Source: Cupriavidus alkaliphilus
GTDB lineage: Bacteria; Pseudomonadota; Gammaproteobacteria; Burkholderiales; Burkholderiaceae
Assembly (NCBI RefSeq): GCF_900094595.1
Contig: NZ_FMAD01000006.1
Coordinates: 310,001 to 374,000 of the forward strand
Direction of reading: 5' to 3'
Length of the DNA: 64,000 nucleotides
Shown: positions 55,247 through 64,000 of the stretch, piece by piece
Numbering within the stretch: position 1 is the first letter of the stretch
Layout: every line of letters starts with the position of its first letter
The notes under the pieces: model-generated
Seen by the model: the letters and a program-made list of their open reading frames with translations, nothing else
Told to the model about the DNA's origin: nothing
Database searches by the model: none
Program-made: the position numbers and the translations under genes

Positions 55247-56074
55247 TCATTGCAACAGCGGCGCGCCGAGGAAATCCTCCAGCGCCGCGTAAAAGCCCGC
55301 TTCGTCGTCCCACGGGACCATGTGGCCCGCATTGGCGACGTGACTGACCAGCACGCCTGGCAGCAGCGCGCGAATCTCCGCGACGTCTTCGGGCCGCACC
55401 ACGTCGCCGCGCCCGGCGGTCATCAGCAATGTGGGCACCCTGACCCGCGGCATGTCGGCATGGATGTCGTCACGGTGGAAATCTTCGAAGCTGCGCACCA
55501 CCGCCTCTTCATTGCAGGTGTGCAGCCATTCGGCGCGCAGGCGCAACTGCTCGTCGGTCCAGGTCGGGCAGAAGCGGCGCATGCCCTCCAGGTCGGTGCC
55601 TTGCCGGGACAGCCTGATCGAATCGACGTACCACGAAAGCTGCGCCGGATACGGGCGACGGCCGGGCCCCGAGACGGGCGGATCGACCATCACCAGCCGC
55701 GCCAGTCCGCTCGGCTGTCCCGCCGCGGCACGCAGGCCGATCCGTGCGCCCATCGAATGGCCAACCACGCTGTAGCGCGGCAGGCCCAGCGCTTCGGCAA
55801 AGGCCGTTATGTCGCGCGCCTGTGCATCCAGGCCGTAATCGAGCTCCGCCTCCGCCGACGACAGCCCGCGGCCGCGCACGTCGACGATATAGGTGTCGAA
55901 GCGCGTGCCGAAGCGCTCGCCGACAAAGCCCCACGTGATCGCGGGGCTGGTAATGCCCGGCACGACAATGACGGCATCACGCGCGGCACGCTCCGCTGCA
56001 TTGCCGCCGTAGCGCAGGTAGTGCTGCCTGATGCCGTTGGCGTGGACGTGGCCTCCGTAAAGGAAGGTGCTCAT
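55247..56074 (-). CDS. picE: N-formylmaleamate deformylase (alpha/beta hydrolase; PicE/NicD-like)
   Basis: 275-residue alpha/beta-hydrolase predicted to release formate from N-formylmaleamate. The nucleophile elbow is GHSMGA with Ser107, and the C-terminal His is in NAGHMVPWDDE. Similarity begins at MSTFLYGGHVHANGIRQHYLRY (about 1-22, landmarks only), typical of NicD. Co-directional, 9 bp after the maleate isomerase gene. Confidence 0.87.
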   Translation of the reverse strand: MSTFLYGGHVHANGIRQHYLRYGGNAAERAARDAVIVVPGITSPAITWGFVGERFGTRFDTYIVDVRGRGLSSAEAELDYGLDAQARDITAFAEALGLPRYSVVGHSMGARIGLRAAAGQPSGLARLVMVDPPVSGPGRRPYPAQLSWYVDSIRLSRQGTDLEGMRRFCPTWTDEQLRLRAEWLHTCNEEAVVRSFEDFHRDDIHADMPRVRVPTLLMTAGRGDVVRPEDVAEIRALLPGVLVSHVANAGHMVPWDDEAGFYAALEDFLGAPLLQ

Positions 56075-56083
56075 GGCCGCTCC

Positions 56084-56836
56084 TCAGTAAGCGCCGGACA
56101 GCAGCGCGCCCGCGCCCGGCACAACTGGCTGCAGATCCAGCGCGCGGAGCATCGCGTAGGTGGTAGCAATGGCGGCGGTGAGCACCGGCTTTCCGGTCAT
56201 CGCCTCGACCCTCGCCACGGCCGGGAGCGACGGCATCTGCACGCAGGCAGACAGCACGATCACGTCGGCGTCGTGCGTGTTCATCTGCGCGACGATGCCC
56301 GGCAGGCGCGCGGGATCATGGCGGCCGACTTCCAGGTTGTCGGGAATTTCCAGCGCGCGGTAGTCCACGACTTCATAGCCCTCGTTGCGGATGTAGTCCA
56401 CCACCAGTTCGGTCAGTGGCTTCATGTAGGGCGCGACCACCGCAATGCGCTTCGCGCCCATCACCTTGAGCGCATCCACCAGTGCGCCGGCACTGGTGAT
56501 GACAGGGGCATCGCCGCCGTTGGCCGTGGTGTGCGCCTTCAGGCGCTGTTCGGACTGCCGGTGGTAGCCATGGCCCATCGCCATGATCGCGACCAGGCAC
56601 GCATAGCCGAGCACGTCGACGCGGGCATCGCTTAGTTCCACCGCGCAGCGGTCGGACTCGGCATCCATTGCCGCCAGCTCTTCCTTGACCACCTTCTTCA
56701 TCCGCATGCGGCTAGAGTGGAAGGTGAAGCGCTCCGGGCGGATCTGCTGGCGCGCCATCAGCATGGCGGGGATTTCGGTTTCCATCGTCGTGTTCGAACT
56801 GGGGACGATCTGGCCGATACGAAGGACTTTTTGCAT
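56084..56836 (-). CDS. picG: maleate cis-trans isomerase (PicG/NicE-like)
   Basis: 250-residue Asp/Glu racemase-fold enzyme that converts maleate to fumarate, the end of the pathway. The two catalytic Cys are Cys80 (GYACLV) and Cys198 (SACVQMPS). The ATG at 56836 fits the family start, and a longer frame upstream lies in the decarboxylase gene end. It follows that gene by 22 bp. Confidence 0.9.
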   Translation of the reverse strand: MQKVLRIGQIVPSSNTTMETEIPAMLMARQQIRPERFTFHSSRMRMKKVVKEELAAMDAESDRCAVELSDARVDVLGYACLVAIMAMGHGYHRQSEQRLKAHTTANGGDAPVITSAGALVDALKVMGAKRIAVVAPYMKPLTELVVDYIRNEGYEVVDYRALEIPDNLEVGRHDPARLPGIVAQMNTHDADVIVLSACVQMPSLPAVARVEAMTGKPVLTAAIATTYAMLRALDLQPVVPGAGALLSGAY

Positions 56837-56858
56837 TGGGGGTTCCCGGTGGGTGCGA

Positions 56859-57821
56859 TCAGAGCTTGAGCAAGCGTTGCGCGTTGCCGTGGCAGACCAG
56901 CGCGCGCGTGGTGTCGTCGAGCGGTGCGCTGTCGATGAACTTCGCGGCCGCTTCAGTGGATTCATAGGGATAGTCGACCGAGAACATCACCGCCTCCGGC
57001 CCCAGTTCGGCAATGGCGCCCATCAGCGCGCCGTGCGAACACACGCCCGAGGTGGTGATGACAATATTGCTGCCGATGTACTCGGACGGCGCGCGCTCCA
57101 GCTTGACGCCGTGCGAATAGACCGCGAAGCGGCTGTCAAAGCGCCAGCGCTGGTACGGCAGGCCCTCGCCCATATGTCCGAGGATCAGCTTCAGGCGCGG
57201 GAAGCGGTCGAACACGCCGCTGAACAACAGCCGCAGCGCATGCGATGCGGTTTCCACGCCCCACCCCCACGCCGCCCCGGCCAGCTCCGGATGACCTGCG
57301 AGCACTTGCGGCGACACGAAGGCATCGGTGGGATGCAGGTACATCGGCACATCCAGCGCCTGCATGCGCTCCCAAAAAAAGTCATAAGCAGGATCGTCGT
57401 AGTAGCGTCCATGCGTATGGCCGTTCACCAGCGAGCCCTTGAAGCCGAGCTGCTGCACGGCGCGCTCCAGTTCGGCCGCCGCCTGCCCGGGATCCTGCAT
57501 CGGTAGCGCGGCAAAGCCGGCATAGCGCGTCGGATGGCGGGCGATCTGCGCCGCCAGGAAGTCATTGCTCTCGCGTGCCCGCGCCAGCGCGAGGCCGGCA
57601 TCAGGCTCGCCCTGCACGCCGGGGCCGGTTTGCGACAGCACGGTGATGTCGATGCCGCACCGGTCCATCTCGGCAAGCCGCTCTTCGTCGAAATCGGCAA
57701 GGCGGCGACCGAGCTCGGCGAACACCGCCGCATCGATATGCTGCGTAAACCCCTTGGAATAAGCCTGGAAACCAGGGGTCATGAAATGCTCTTCCAGGGC
57801 GATCTTCTTCACGTAGTTCAT
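56859..57821 (-). CDS. picC: amidohydrolase, 3,6-dihydroxypicolinate decarboxylase-like (PicC)
   Basis: 320-residue zinc-type amidohydrolase of the gamma-resorcylate/2,3-dihydroxybenzoate decarboxylase group. Metal-site landmarks are EEH (Glu10, His12), MYLHPTD, LGHMGEG and SVDYPYE. In the picolinate pathway PicC decarboxylates 3,6-dihydroxypicolinate to 2,5-dihydroxypyridine, the substrate of the next gene but two. Presence of a decarboxylase is what separates picolinate from nicotinate clusters. First gene of the operon, with TCAG-N4-CTGA sites upstream. Specific activity is inferred from context. Confidence 0.83.
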   Translation of the reverse strand: MNYVKKIALEEHFMTPGFQAYSKGFTQHIDAAVFAELGRRLADFDEERLAEMDRCGIDITVLSQTGPGVQGEPDAGLALARARESNDFLAAQIARHPTRYAGFAALPMQDPGQAAAELERAVQQLGFKGSLVNGHTHGRYYDDPAYDFFWERMQALDVPMYLHPTDAFVSPQVLAGHPELAGAAWGWGVETASHALRLLFSGVFDRFPRLKLILGHMGEGLPYQRWRFDSRFAVYSHGVKLERAPSEYIGSNIVITTSGVCSHGALMGAIAELGPEAVMFSVDYPYESTEAAAKFIDSAPLDDTTRALVCHGNAQRLLKL

Positions 57822-57903
57822 GCTGGTGGGGGCTCCTGATGGGTGGAATCGCTGCGTGCCGAGCTTGTCCCGCGTGCGCAAACGCGTTTGCCTCATTAAT
57901 TGC

Positions 57904-57915
57904 TCAGTACACTGA
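57904..57915. promoter_or_regulatory. TCAG-N4-CTGA operator, picC promoter
   Basis: TCAGTACACTGA lies 83 bp upstream of picC in the 453-bp divergent gap to the MFS gene. The gap holds five such sites and no gene. Confidence 0.65.
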
Positions 57916-57999
57916 TTAGTTTCGGATTCTAGTCAGCGACATTTCAAAAGTCCAGACGCGGCGCGAAGGGTTAACACCTATAACGATGCGCAAAGTCGC

Positions 58000-58034
58000 T
58001 CAGTACACTGATTCGCAGATGATCAGTATGCTGA
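58000..58034. promoter_or_regulatory. two TCAG-N4-CTGA operators, central
   Basis: TCAGTACACTGA at 58000-58011 and TCAGTATGCTGA at 58023-58034 lie 23 bp apart, about two helical turns. Confidence 0.65.
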
Positions 58035-58116
58035 CGATATGAAATAACCGTTTAAATCGGGCTTTCCGGCGCCTTTGCAAGACAGCGGGCGGCGCCGGCA
58101 CTGGCCCGCATTTTGC

Positions 58117-58148
58117 TCAGCATACTGCGCTTCTCATCAGCATACTGA
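58117..58148. promoter_or_regulatory. two TCAG-N4-CTG operators, MFS promoter side
   Basis: TCAGCATACTGC at 58117-58128 and TCAGCATACTGA at 58137-58148 lie 20 bp apart, about two helical turns, upstream of the symporter gene. Confidence 0.65.
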
Positions 58149-58274
58149 CTGATGCACCGGCAGCATGCAGCGCTGCACAGCGGCAAGCCATGAACTCGCC
58201 GCGCCACTGGCGCCTGCACCACCGGGAAGCAAAGAAACAACAGAGACAACGGCCTGACCAAGAGGACCCCCGCC

Positions 58275-59879
58275 ATGACGATCAGCCTGACCCGCGCCGA
58301 GACACGCGCCCACGCCTCCGGCATGACTGCTGAAGAACGCAAGGTCATCCTTGCCTCATCCTTCGGCGCCCTGATGGAGTGGTATGACTTCTACATCTAC
58401 GCGGCGCTGGCCGTGTACTTCGGTGCTTTATTCTTTCCGCCGGGCAACGAAACAGCCGCCTTCCTGGCGAGCCTGGCCACCTTTGGCGCCGGCTTCCTGA
58501 TCCGCCCCGTAGGCGCGCTGCTGTTCGGGCGCCTGGGCGACCTGATCGGCCGCAAGTACACCTTCCTGGTCACCATCCTGCTGATGGGGGTGGCCACGGT
58601 GGGCGTGGGCGTGCTGCCGACGTACCAGCAGATCGGCATCACCGCCACGGTGCTGCTGGTCCTGTTGCGGCTGCTGCAGGGCCTGGCCCTTGGCGGCGAA
58701 GTGGGCGGCGCGGTCACGTACGTCGCCGAGCACTCGCCGGCAAGCAAGCGGGGCCTCTACACCAGCTCGCTGCAGACCACCGCCACCCTGGGGCTGCTGG
58801 CCTCTCTGTTCGTGGTGTATCTGCTCAAGACCTTCCTGACTGAGGCGGAATTCCGCGCGTGGGGCTGGCGCATCCCGTTCATCGTGTCGCTGGTCATGCT
58901 GGTGATCTCGGTGTACATCCGCGGCAAGTTGCATGAATCGCCGGTGTTCGCGCGCATGAAGGCGGGCAATGCCACCTCGAAGTCCCCCATCCGCGAGAGT
59001 TTCACTCAGTGGAAAAACCTGAAGTCGGTGCTGCTGCTGTTCGTGGTGGCCGCCGGGCTTGGCGCGATCTTCGGCACCGGCCACTTCTACAGCATGTTCT
59101 TCCTCAACAAGACGCTGCAGGTGCCGATCGAAACCGTGCACAAGCTGATCGCGATCGCACTGGTGGTAGCCACGCCGTGCTACCTGTTCTTCGGCTGGCT
59201 GTCGGATCGTATCGGCCGCAAGTACATCATGATGGCGGCGTGCCTGCTGGCTGCGCTATGCACCCAGCCGGTGTTCAAGGGACTGACCCACTACGCCAAT
59301 CCGGCGCTGGAGCAGTTCCAGCGGCAAGGCACGGTGCAGGTGACCGCTGGCGACTGCAAGGCGCGCCTGTTCGGCGAACCGGTGTCGGCCTGCGACAAGA
59401 TCCGGGGCTACCTGACCGACCTCGGCGTTGGCTACACCTTCGTGCCGGCCAGCGGCCCGGCCCAGGCGGAAGTGCGGATCGGCGAGCGCACGCTGCAGGG
59501 CTTCGACCGCGCCGCCATCAAGGGCGCACTGATCGAGGCCGGCTGGCCGGAGCGCGCCGATCCGGCCAGCATGAATACGCCGATGGTGTTCATATTGCTG
59601 CTGGTGCCGATCCTGTTCCTGGCCATGGTCTATGGCCCGATGGCCGCCTTCATGGTCGAGCTGTTCCCGGCGAGGGTGCGCTACACCTCGCTGTCGCTGC
59701 CCTTCCACCTTGGTGCGGGCTGGGTTGGCGGCATGCTGTCGTTCGTGGTCACGGCAATGAACGTGTCCAGCGGCGACGTGTACTTTGGCCTGTGGTATCC
59801 GGTGGTCATCGCCGGCCTCGCCTTCGTCATCGGCATGGTGTTCGTGCCGGAGACGCGCGGGCGCGATCTTTCCACTTGA
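58275..59879 (+). CDS. MFS transporter, MHS (metabolite:H+ symporter) type
   Basis: 534-residue inner-membrane symporter. ASSFGALMEWYDFYIYAALAVY (near 28, landmarks) and the loop motif GRLGDLIGRKYTF are typical of the MHS group (ShiA, KgtP, ProP). About 100 residues of extra periplasmic or loop sequence (about 335-430) between helices 8 and 10 make it longer than usual. Flanked by picolinate-type operators and divergent from picC, it most likely takes up the pyridine acid. The ATG at 58275 follows AGAGGACC. Confidence 0.88.
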   Translation: MTISLTRAETRAHASGMTAEERKVILASSFGALMEWYDFYIYAALAVYFGALFFPPGNETAAFLASLATFGAGFLIRPVGALLFGRLGDLIGRKYTFLVTILLMGVATVGVGVLPTYQQIGITATVLLVLLRLLQGLALGGEVGGAVTYVAEHSPASKRGLYTSSLQTTATLGLLASLFVVYLLKTFLTEAEFRAWGWRIPFIVSLVMLVISVYIRGKLHESPVFARMKAGNATSKSPIRESFTQWKNLKSVLLLFVVAAGLGAIFGTGHFYSMFFLNKTLQVPIETVHKLIAIALVVATPCYLFFGWLSDRIGRKYIMMAACLLAALCTQPVFKGLTHYANPALEQFQRQGTVQVTAGDCKARLFGEPVSACDKIRGYLTDLGVGYTFVPASGPAQAEVRIGERTLQGFDRAAIKGALIEAGWPERADPASMNTPMVFILLLVPILFLAMVYGPMAAFMVELFPARVRYTSLSLPFHLGAGWVGGMLSFVVTAMNVSSGDVYFGLWYPVVIAGLAFVIGMVFVPETRGRDLST

Positions 59880-59903
59880 GCACTGCCACCCGGTGCACTT
59901 GCA

Positions 59904-59925
59904 GGGCGGAGGAATCCGCCCTTTT
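59904..59925 (+). terminator. rho-independent terminator after the MFS gene
   Basis: GGGCGGA and TCCGCCC form a 7-bp stem with loop GGAA, followed at once by TTTT. It separates the symporter gene from the ABC operon. Confidence 0.8.
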
Positions 59926-59938
59926 CATGGGCATATAT

Positions 59939-59950
59939 TCAGCATACTGA
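59939..59950. promoter_or_regulatory. TCAG-N4-CTGA operator, ABC operon
   Basis: TCAGCATACTGA, extended by flanking AT bases to ATTCAG-N4-CTGAAT (59937-59952), lies about 95 bp before the ABC receptor gene and after a terminator. This ties the ABC operon to the same regulon. Confidence 0.7.
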
Positions 59951-60045
59951 ATTATTTACCGCGCGAGCGCAGCGATGGCGCCCGCGGCGGGCGAATGCAG
60001 CCATCGCCAACTTCCATCCCTTCGCGCAGACAACCTGGAGCCCCC

Positions 60046-61263
60046 ATGTCCACCTCTCGCATCCTCCGCACCCTTGCCGCGTCATCCGCCGTGCTCGGCC
60101 TGGCGCAGGCCACGCCCGCCCTGGCCGACGCCAGCGGCGTGAAGATCGGCGTCATCACCGATATGTCCGGCTCCTATGCCGACCTGTCCGGCAAGGGCTC
60201 CGTCGTCGCCGCCCAGATGGCCGTCGAGGAGTTCGGCGGCAAGGCGCTGGGCAAGCCCGTCACGGTGCTGTCAGCCGATCACCAGAACAAGGCCGATATC
60301 GCCTCGTCGCTGGCGCGCCGCTGGTTCGATACCGACGGCGTCGACATGGTGATCGACTTCCCCAACTCATCGACGGCGCTGGCTGTGCAGGAAGTGGCGC
60401 GCCAGAAGCAGAAGATCGACATCGTCTCCACCGGCGGTGCCATGGCGCTGACCAACCAGAATTGCTCGCCCACGGGATTCCACTGGGCCTGGGACACATA
60501 CTCCGTGTCTTATCCGCTGGTCCGCCGCCTGATCGACCAGGGCCGCAACAGCTGGTACTACATCACGGTGGACTACGCCTTTGGCCAGTCGCTGGAGGCC
60601 GACTTCCGCAAGGCCGTGGATGCCGGCGGCGGCAAGAACGTGGGCAGCACGCGCCATCCGCTCAATGCCAGCGACTTCAGCAGCCCGGTGGTTGCGGCGT
60701 CGGCGTCCAAGGCCAAGGTGGTGGTGCTGGCCAATGCCGGCAATGACATGATCAACGGCGTCAAGGCGGCCGGCGAGTTCGGCCTGATCAAGTCGGGCCA
60801 GACGGTGATCACGCCGTCCACCTTCATCACCGATCTCAAGAGCCTGGGATTGCCCGCCGCGCAGGGCCTCACCTACGTCGATCCGTTCAGGCTCGACCTC
60901 GACGCGAAGTCGAAGGACTTCGTCGAGCGCTATTTCAAGCGCCACAAGGCATATCCCACCCATGGGCAGATCGGTGTCTACTCGGGCGTGCTGCACTACC
61001 TGAAGTCCGTGGAAGCCGCCAAGACCGTCGAGGGGCCCGCGGTGGCGGACAAGATGCGCGCGCTGCCCGTCAACGACGCCTTCGTGCGCAATGGCAAGGT
61101 CCGGATCGATGGGCGCATGGTGCACGACATGTACCTGGCCCAGGCCAAGTCGCCGGCGGAATCGAAAGGCGCGTGGGACCTGGTCAAGTACATCGGCACG
61201 ATCCCTGGCGACGAAGCCTTCCGTCCCCTCTCCGCCAGCGAATGCCCGCTGGTCAAGAAGTGA
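60046..61263 (+). CDS. ABC transporter substrate-binding protein (branched-chain amino-acid type)
   Basis: 405-residue periplasmic receptor with a signal peptide (about 1-27, ending PALADA). VKIGVITDMSGSYADLSGKG (near 32, landmarks) is the usual opening of LivJ-type receptors. Members of this group often bind aromatic acids. The operator upstream suggests picolinate or a related pyridine acid as ligand. The ATG at 60046 follows GGAG. First gene of the importer operon. Confidence 0.9.
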   Translation: MSTSRILRTLAASSAVLGLAQATPALADASGVKIGVITDMSGSYADLSGKGSVVAAQMAVEEFGGKALGKPVTVLSADHQNKADIASSLARRWFDTDGVDMVIDFPNSSTALAVQEVARQKQKIDIVSTGGAMALTNQNCSPTGFHWAWDTYSVSYPLVRRLIDQGRNSWYYITVDYAFGQSLEADFRKAVDAGGGKNVGSTRHPLNASDFSSPVVAASASKAKVVVLANAGNDMINGVKAAGEFGLIKSGQTVITPSTFITDLKSLGLPAAQGLTYVDPFRLDLDAKSKDFVERYFKRHKAYPTHGQIGVYSGVLHYLKSVEAAKTVEGPAVADKMRALPVNDAFVRNGKVRIDGRMVHDMYLAQAKSPAESKGAWDLVKYIGTIPGDEAFRPLSASECPLVKK

Positions 61264-62041
61264 GCGCGCCCATGCCTGAGCAAGACGTGATCCTGCGCAC
61301 GCAGGGGCTGACCAAGGCGTTCAAGGGCTTTACCGCCGTCAGCGATGTCAGCCTGTCCGTGCGGAGAGGCTCGATCCATGCGTTGATCGGTCCCAACGGC
61401 GCTGGCAAGACCACCTGCTTCAATCTGCTGACCAAGTTCCACGCACCGTCGTCCGGCGCCATCCATTTCAACGGTGCCGACATCACCGCGCTGCGGCCGG
61501 CGCAGATCGCTCGCATGGGCGTGATCCGCTCGTTCCAGATTTCGGCGGTGTTCCCGCAGCTGACCGTGCTGGAGAACGTGCGCATCGCGCTGCAGCGCAA
61601 GCTGGGCACGTCGTGGCATTTCTGGCGCGGCAGGCGCTCGCTGTCGCGGCTGGATGCGCGCGCCATGGAACTGCTGGATGACGTGGGCCTTGCCGGCTTC
61701 GCGCATCTCGGCACGGCCGAACTGGCCTACGGCCGCAAGCGCGCGCTGGAGCTGGCCACCACGCTCGCCACCGATCCCGAACTGATGCTGCTGGACGAGC
61801 CCACGCAAGGCATGGGCCATGAAGACGTCGAGACCGTGACGGCGCTGATCAAGCGCGTGTCGGCGGGACGGACCGTGCTGATGGTGGAGCACAACATGAG
61901 CGTGGTGTCGTCGATCGTCGATCGCATCACGGTGCTGCAGCGCGGCGCCGTGCTGGCCGAGGGCACGTATGAGGAGATCTCGCGCAACCCGCAGGTGAAG
62001 GAAGCCTATATGGGAACTACGGAAGACCAGCAGGAGGCCGC

Positions 62042-62045
<4 letters not shown>
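61260..62045 (+). CDS. ABC transporter ATP-binding protein LivG-like
   Basis: 261-residue ATPase with Walker A GPNGAGKT, Walker B LMLLDEPTQGMG and His switch VEHNM. The GTG at 61260 overlaps the receptor stop (GTGA); the ATG at 61272 is also possible. The signature motif reads LAYGRKRALE, a LivG-like variant. Coupled to livF by ATGA. Confidence 0.9.
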
Positions 62046-62779
<734 letters not shown>

Positions 62780-62791
62780 GGAGACCTTGTC

Positions 62792-63676
62792 ATGGAATTG
62801 TTTGGAGTGCCCCTGCCCGCGCTGCTGAGCCAGCTGCTGCTGGGGCTGGTCAACGGATCGTTCTACGCGATCCTGAGCCTGGGGCTGGCCGTGATCTTCG
62901 GCCTGCTCAACGTGATCAATTTCGCCCATGGCGCGTTGTTCATGCTGGGCGCTGTGCTGGCGTGGATGGGCCTGAACTACCTTGGGATCAACTACTGGCT
63001 GATGCTGCTGCTGGCGCCGCTGGCGGCCGGCGCGCTGGGCGTGGTGCTGGAGCGCACCATGCTGCGCCACCTGTACCGCTTCGACCACCTCTATGGGCTG
63101 CTGCTGACGCTCGGCATCTGCCTGCTGATCGAAGGCTTGCTGCGCTCGGTCTATGGCGTCTCCGGCCTGCCCTACCCCACGCCGGAGGCGTTGACCGGCG
63201 TCAGCCAGCTGGGCTTCATGGTGCTGCCCAACTACCGCGCCTGGGTGGTGCTGGCCTCGCTGACGGTGTGCTTTGCCACCTGGTTCATGATCGAGAAGAC
63301 CCGGCTGGGCGCCTACCTGCGCGCCGGCACCGAGAATCCGCGCATGGTCGAGGCCTTCGGCGTCAACGTGCCGCTGCTGGTAACCCTGACCTATGCCTTT
63401 GGCGTAGGCCTGGCGGCGCTTGCGGGTGTGCTCGCCGCGCCAGTCATGCAGGTGTCGCCGCTGATGGGGCAGAACCTGATCATCACGGTGTTCGCGGTGG
63501 TGGTGATCGGCGGCATGGGGTCGATCCTCGGCTCGATCTTTACCGGCCTGGGGCTGGGTGTGTTCGAAGGCATCACCAAGGTCTATTACCCCGAAGCTTC
63601 AGCGACCGTAGTCTTTGTCGCCATGGTCTGCGTGCTGCTGGTGCGACCGGCCGGCCTGTTTGGAAAGGAGAAATGA
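62792..63676 (+). CDS. ABC transporter permease LivH-like
   Basis: 294-residue permease with about eight helices. GLVNGSFYAILSLGLAVIFGLLNVINFAHGA is the family opening (near 17, landmarks only), and VVVIGGMGSILGS is the cytoplasmic ATPase-contact loop. The ATG follows TAAGGAG. Overlaps livM by 4 bp. Confidence 0.92.
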   Translation: MELFGVPLPALLSQLLLGLVNGSFYAILSLGLAVIFGLLNVINFAHGALFMLGAVLAWMGLNYLGINYWLMLLLAPLAAGALGVVLERTMLRHLYRFDHLYGLLLTLGICLLIEGLLRSVYGVSGLPYPTPEALTGVSQLGFMVLPNYRAWVVLASLTVCFATWFMIEKTRLGAYLRAGTENPRMVEAFGVNVPLLVTLTYAFGVGLAALAGVLAAPVMQVSPLMGQNLIITVFAVVVIGGMGSILGSIFTGLGLGVFEGITKVYYPEASATVVFVAMVCVLLVRPAGLFGKEK

Positions 63677-64000
63677 TGGCAAGCCCCACTTACGCAACGC
63701 GGCCGCTGCTCGCGTACGGACTACTGCTGGCTGCCCTGCTGCTCGCGCCCTGGCTGGGCGCCTACCCGGTACTGGTGATGAAGCTGCTGTGCTTCGCGCT
63801 GTTTGCCTGCGCCTTCAACCTGCTGCTGGGCTATACCGGGCTGGTGTCCTTCGGCCATGCCGCCTTCTTCGGCGGCGCGGCCTATGCCTGTGGCTACGCG
63901 ATGAAATCGCTGCAGCTTCCGCCGGAACTGGCCTTGCTGGCCGGCACTGCATTCGGCGCCCTGCTGGGGCTGGTGTTCGGCGCGCTGGCGATCCGCCGCC
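63673..64000 (+). CDS. ABC transporter permease LivM-like (partial)
   Basis: First 109 residues of a second permease, cut by the right edge. Membrane helices and LLLGYTGLVSFGHAAFFGGAAY (near 55, landmarks) identify the LivM family, usually 320-400 residues. Start ATG at 63673 overlaps livH; a second ATG follows at once and may be used. Confidence 0.88.
   Translation, partial: MMASPTYATRPLLAYGLLLAALLLAPWLGAYPVLVMKLLCFALFACAFNLLLGYTGLVSFGHAAFFGGAAYACGYAMKSLQLPPELALLAGTAFGALLGLVFGALAIRR

Noticed and set aside
49013..57821. Nicotinate (nic) cluster
   Set aside because: The lower pathway is shared, but there is no NicC-type hydroxylase and a decarboxylase-type amidohydrolase heads the operon, as expected for picolinate; nicotinate is kept only as an alternative.

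Overview
The window is high-GC DNA of Cupriavidus/Burkholderiales character. Genes are tightly packed with many 4-bp ATGA overlaps. The content fits this group: Bug-type receptors, paired CoA-transferase/acyl-CoA dehydrogenase genes, nap and ccm genes, an SDR-type threonine dehydrogenase, and a PQQ alcohol-oxidation locus. The genus call is an inference from gene content. The many peripheral-metabolism genes would suit a secondary replicon. No rRNA, tRNA, CRISPR array, insertion sequence or prophage was seen.

Region 1 (1-11.1 kb) is mixed metabolism: an acyl-CoA dehydrogenase cut by the window edge, a class III CoA-transferase, a LysR regulator, a DUF3820 protein, galactarate dehydratase divergent from a cyclase-family hydrolase (with two matching palindromes between them), an OPA-like MFS carrier with an iron alcohol dehydrogenase and a LysR regulator, and a YihY/BrkB membrane protein.

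Region 2 (11.1-31.9 kb) is a complete PQQ alcohol-oxidation locus. It holds pedF cytochrome c-550 and a XoxJ-like binding protein, an AcoR-like sigma-54 activator, pqqABCDE, an ExaF/PedH-type quinoprotein with the extra Asp that marks lanthanide enzymes, cytochromes, a SoxYZ-like carrier with two metallohydrolase-like proteins (the 'quinoprotein relay' families), an ABC exporter with a binding protein and a beta-propeller, a Bug receptor and a TonB receptor. Five good sigma-54 -24/-12 elements and one weaker one lie at its promoters, next to the only sigma-54 activator gene seen, so the locus looks like one regulon.

Region 3 (31.9-48.97 kb) has two lipoproteins, serA, a short pilin-like protein, and one very long operon, napEDABC followed without a break by ccmABCDEFGHI (nitrate reductase plus the machinery for its c-type hemes). 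Then come tdh-kbl (threonine to glycine) and a divergent XRE-cupin regulator.

Region 4 (49.0-64.0 kb) looks like a picolinate (pyridine-2-carboxylate) catabolic regulon: a three-subunit molybdenum hydroxylase with a CoxG-like domain fused to its Fe-S subunit, a decarboxylase-like amidohydrolase, maleate isomerase, N-formylmaleamate deformylase, 2,5-dihydroxypyridine dioxygenase, maleamate amidase, an MHS-type symporter and a Liv-type ABC importer that runs off the right edge. Seven copies of TCAG-N4-CTGA or close variants mark its promoters. The expected 6-hydroxypicolinate monooxygenase and MarR-type regulator are not in the window.
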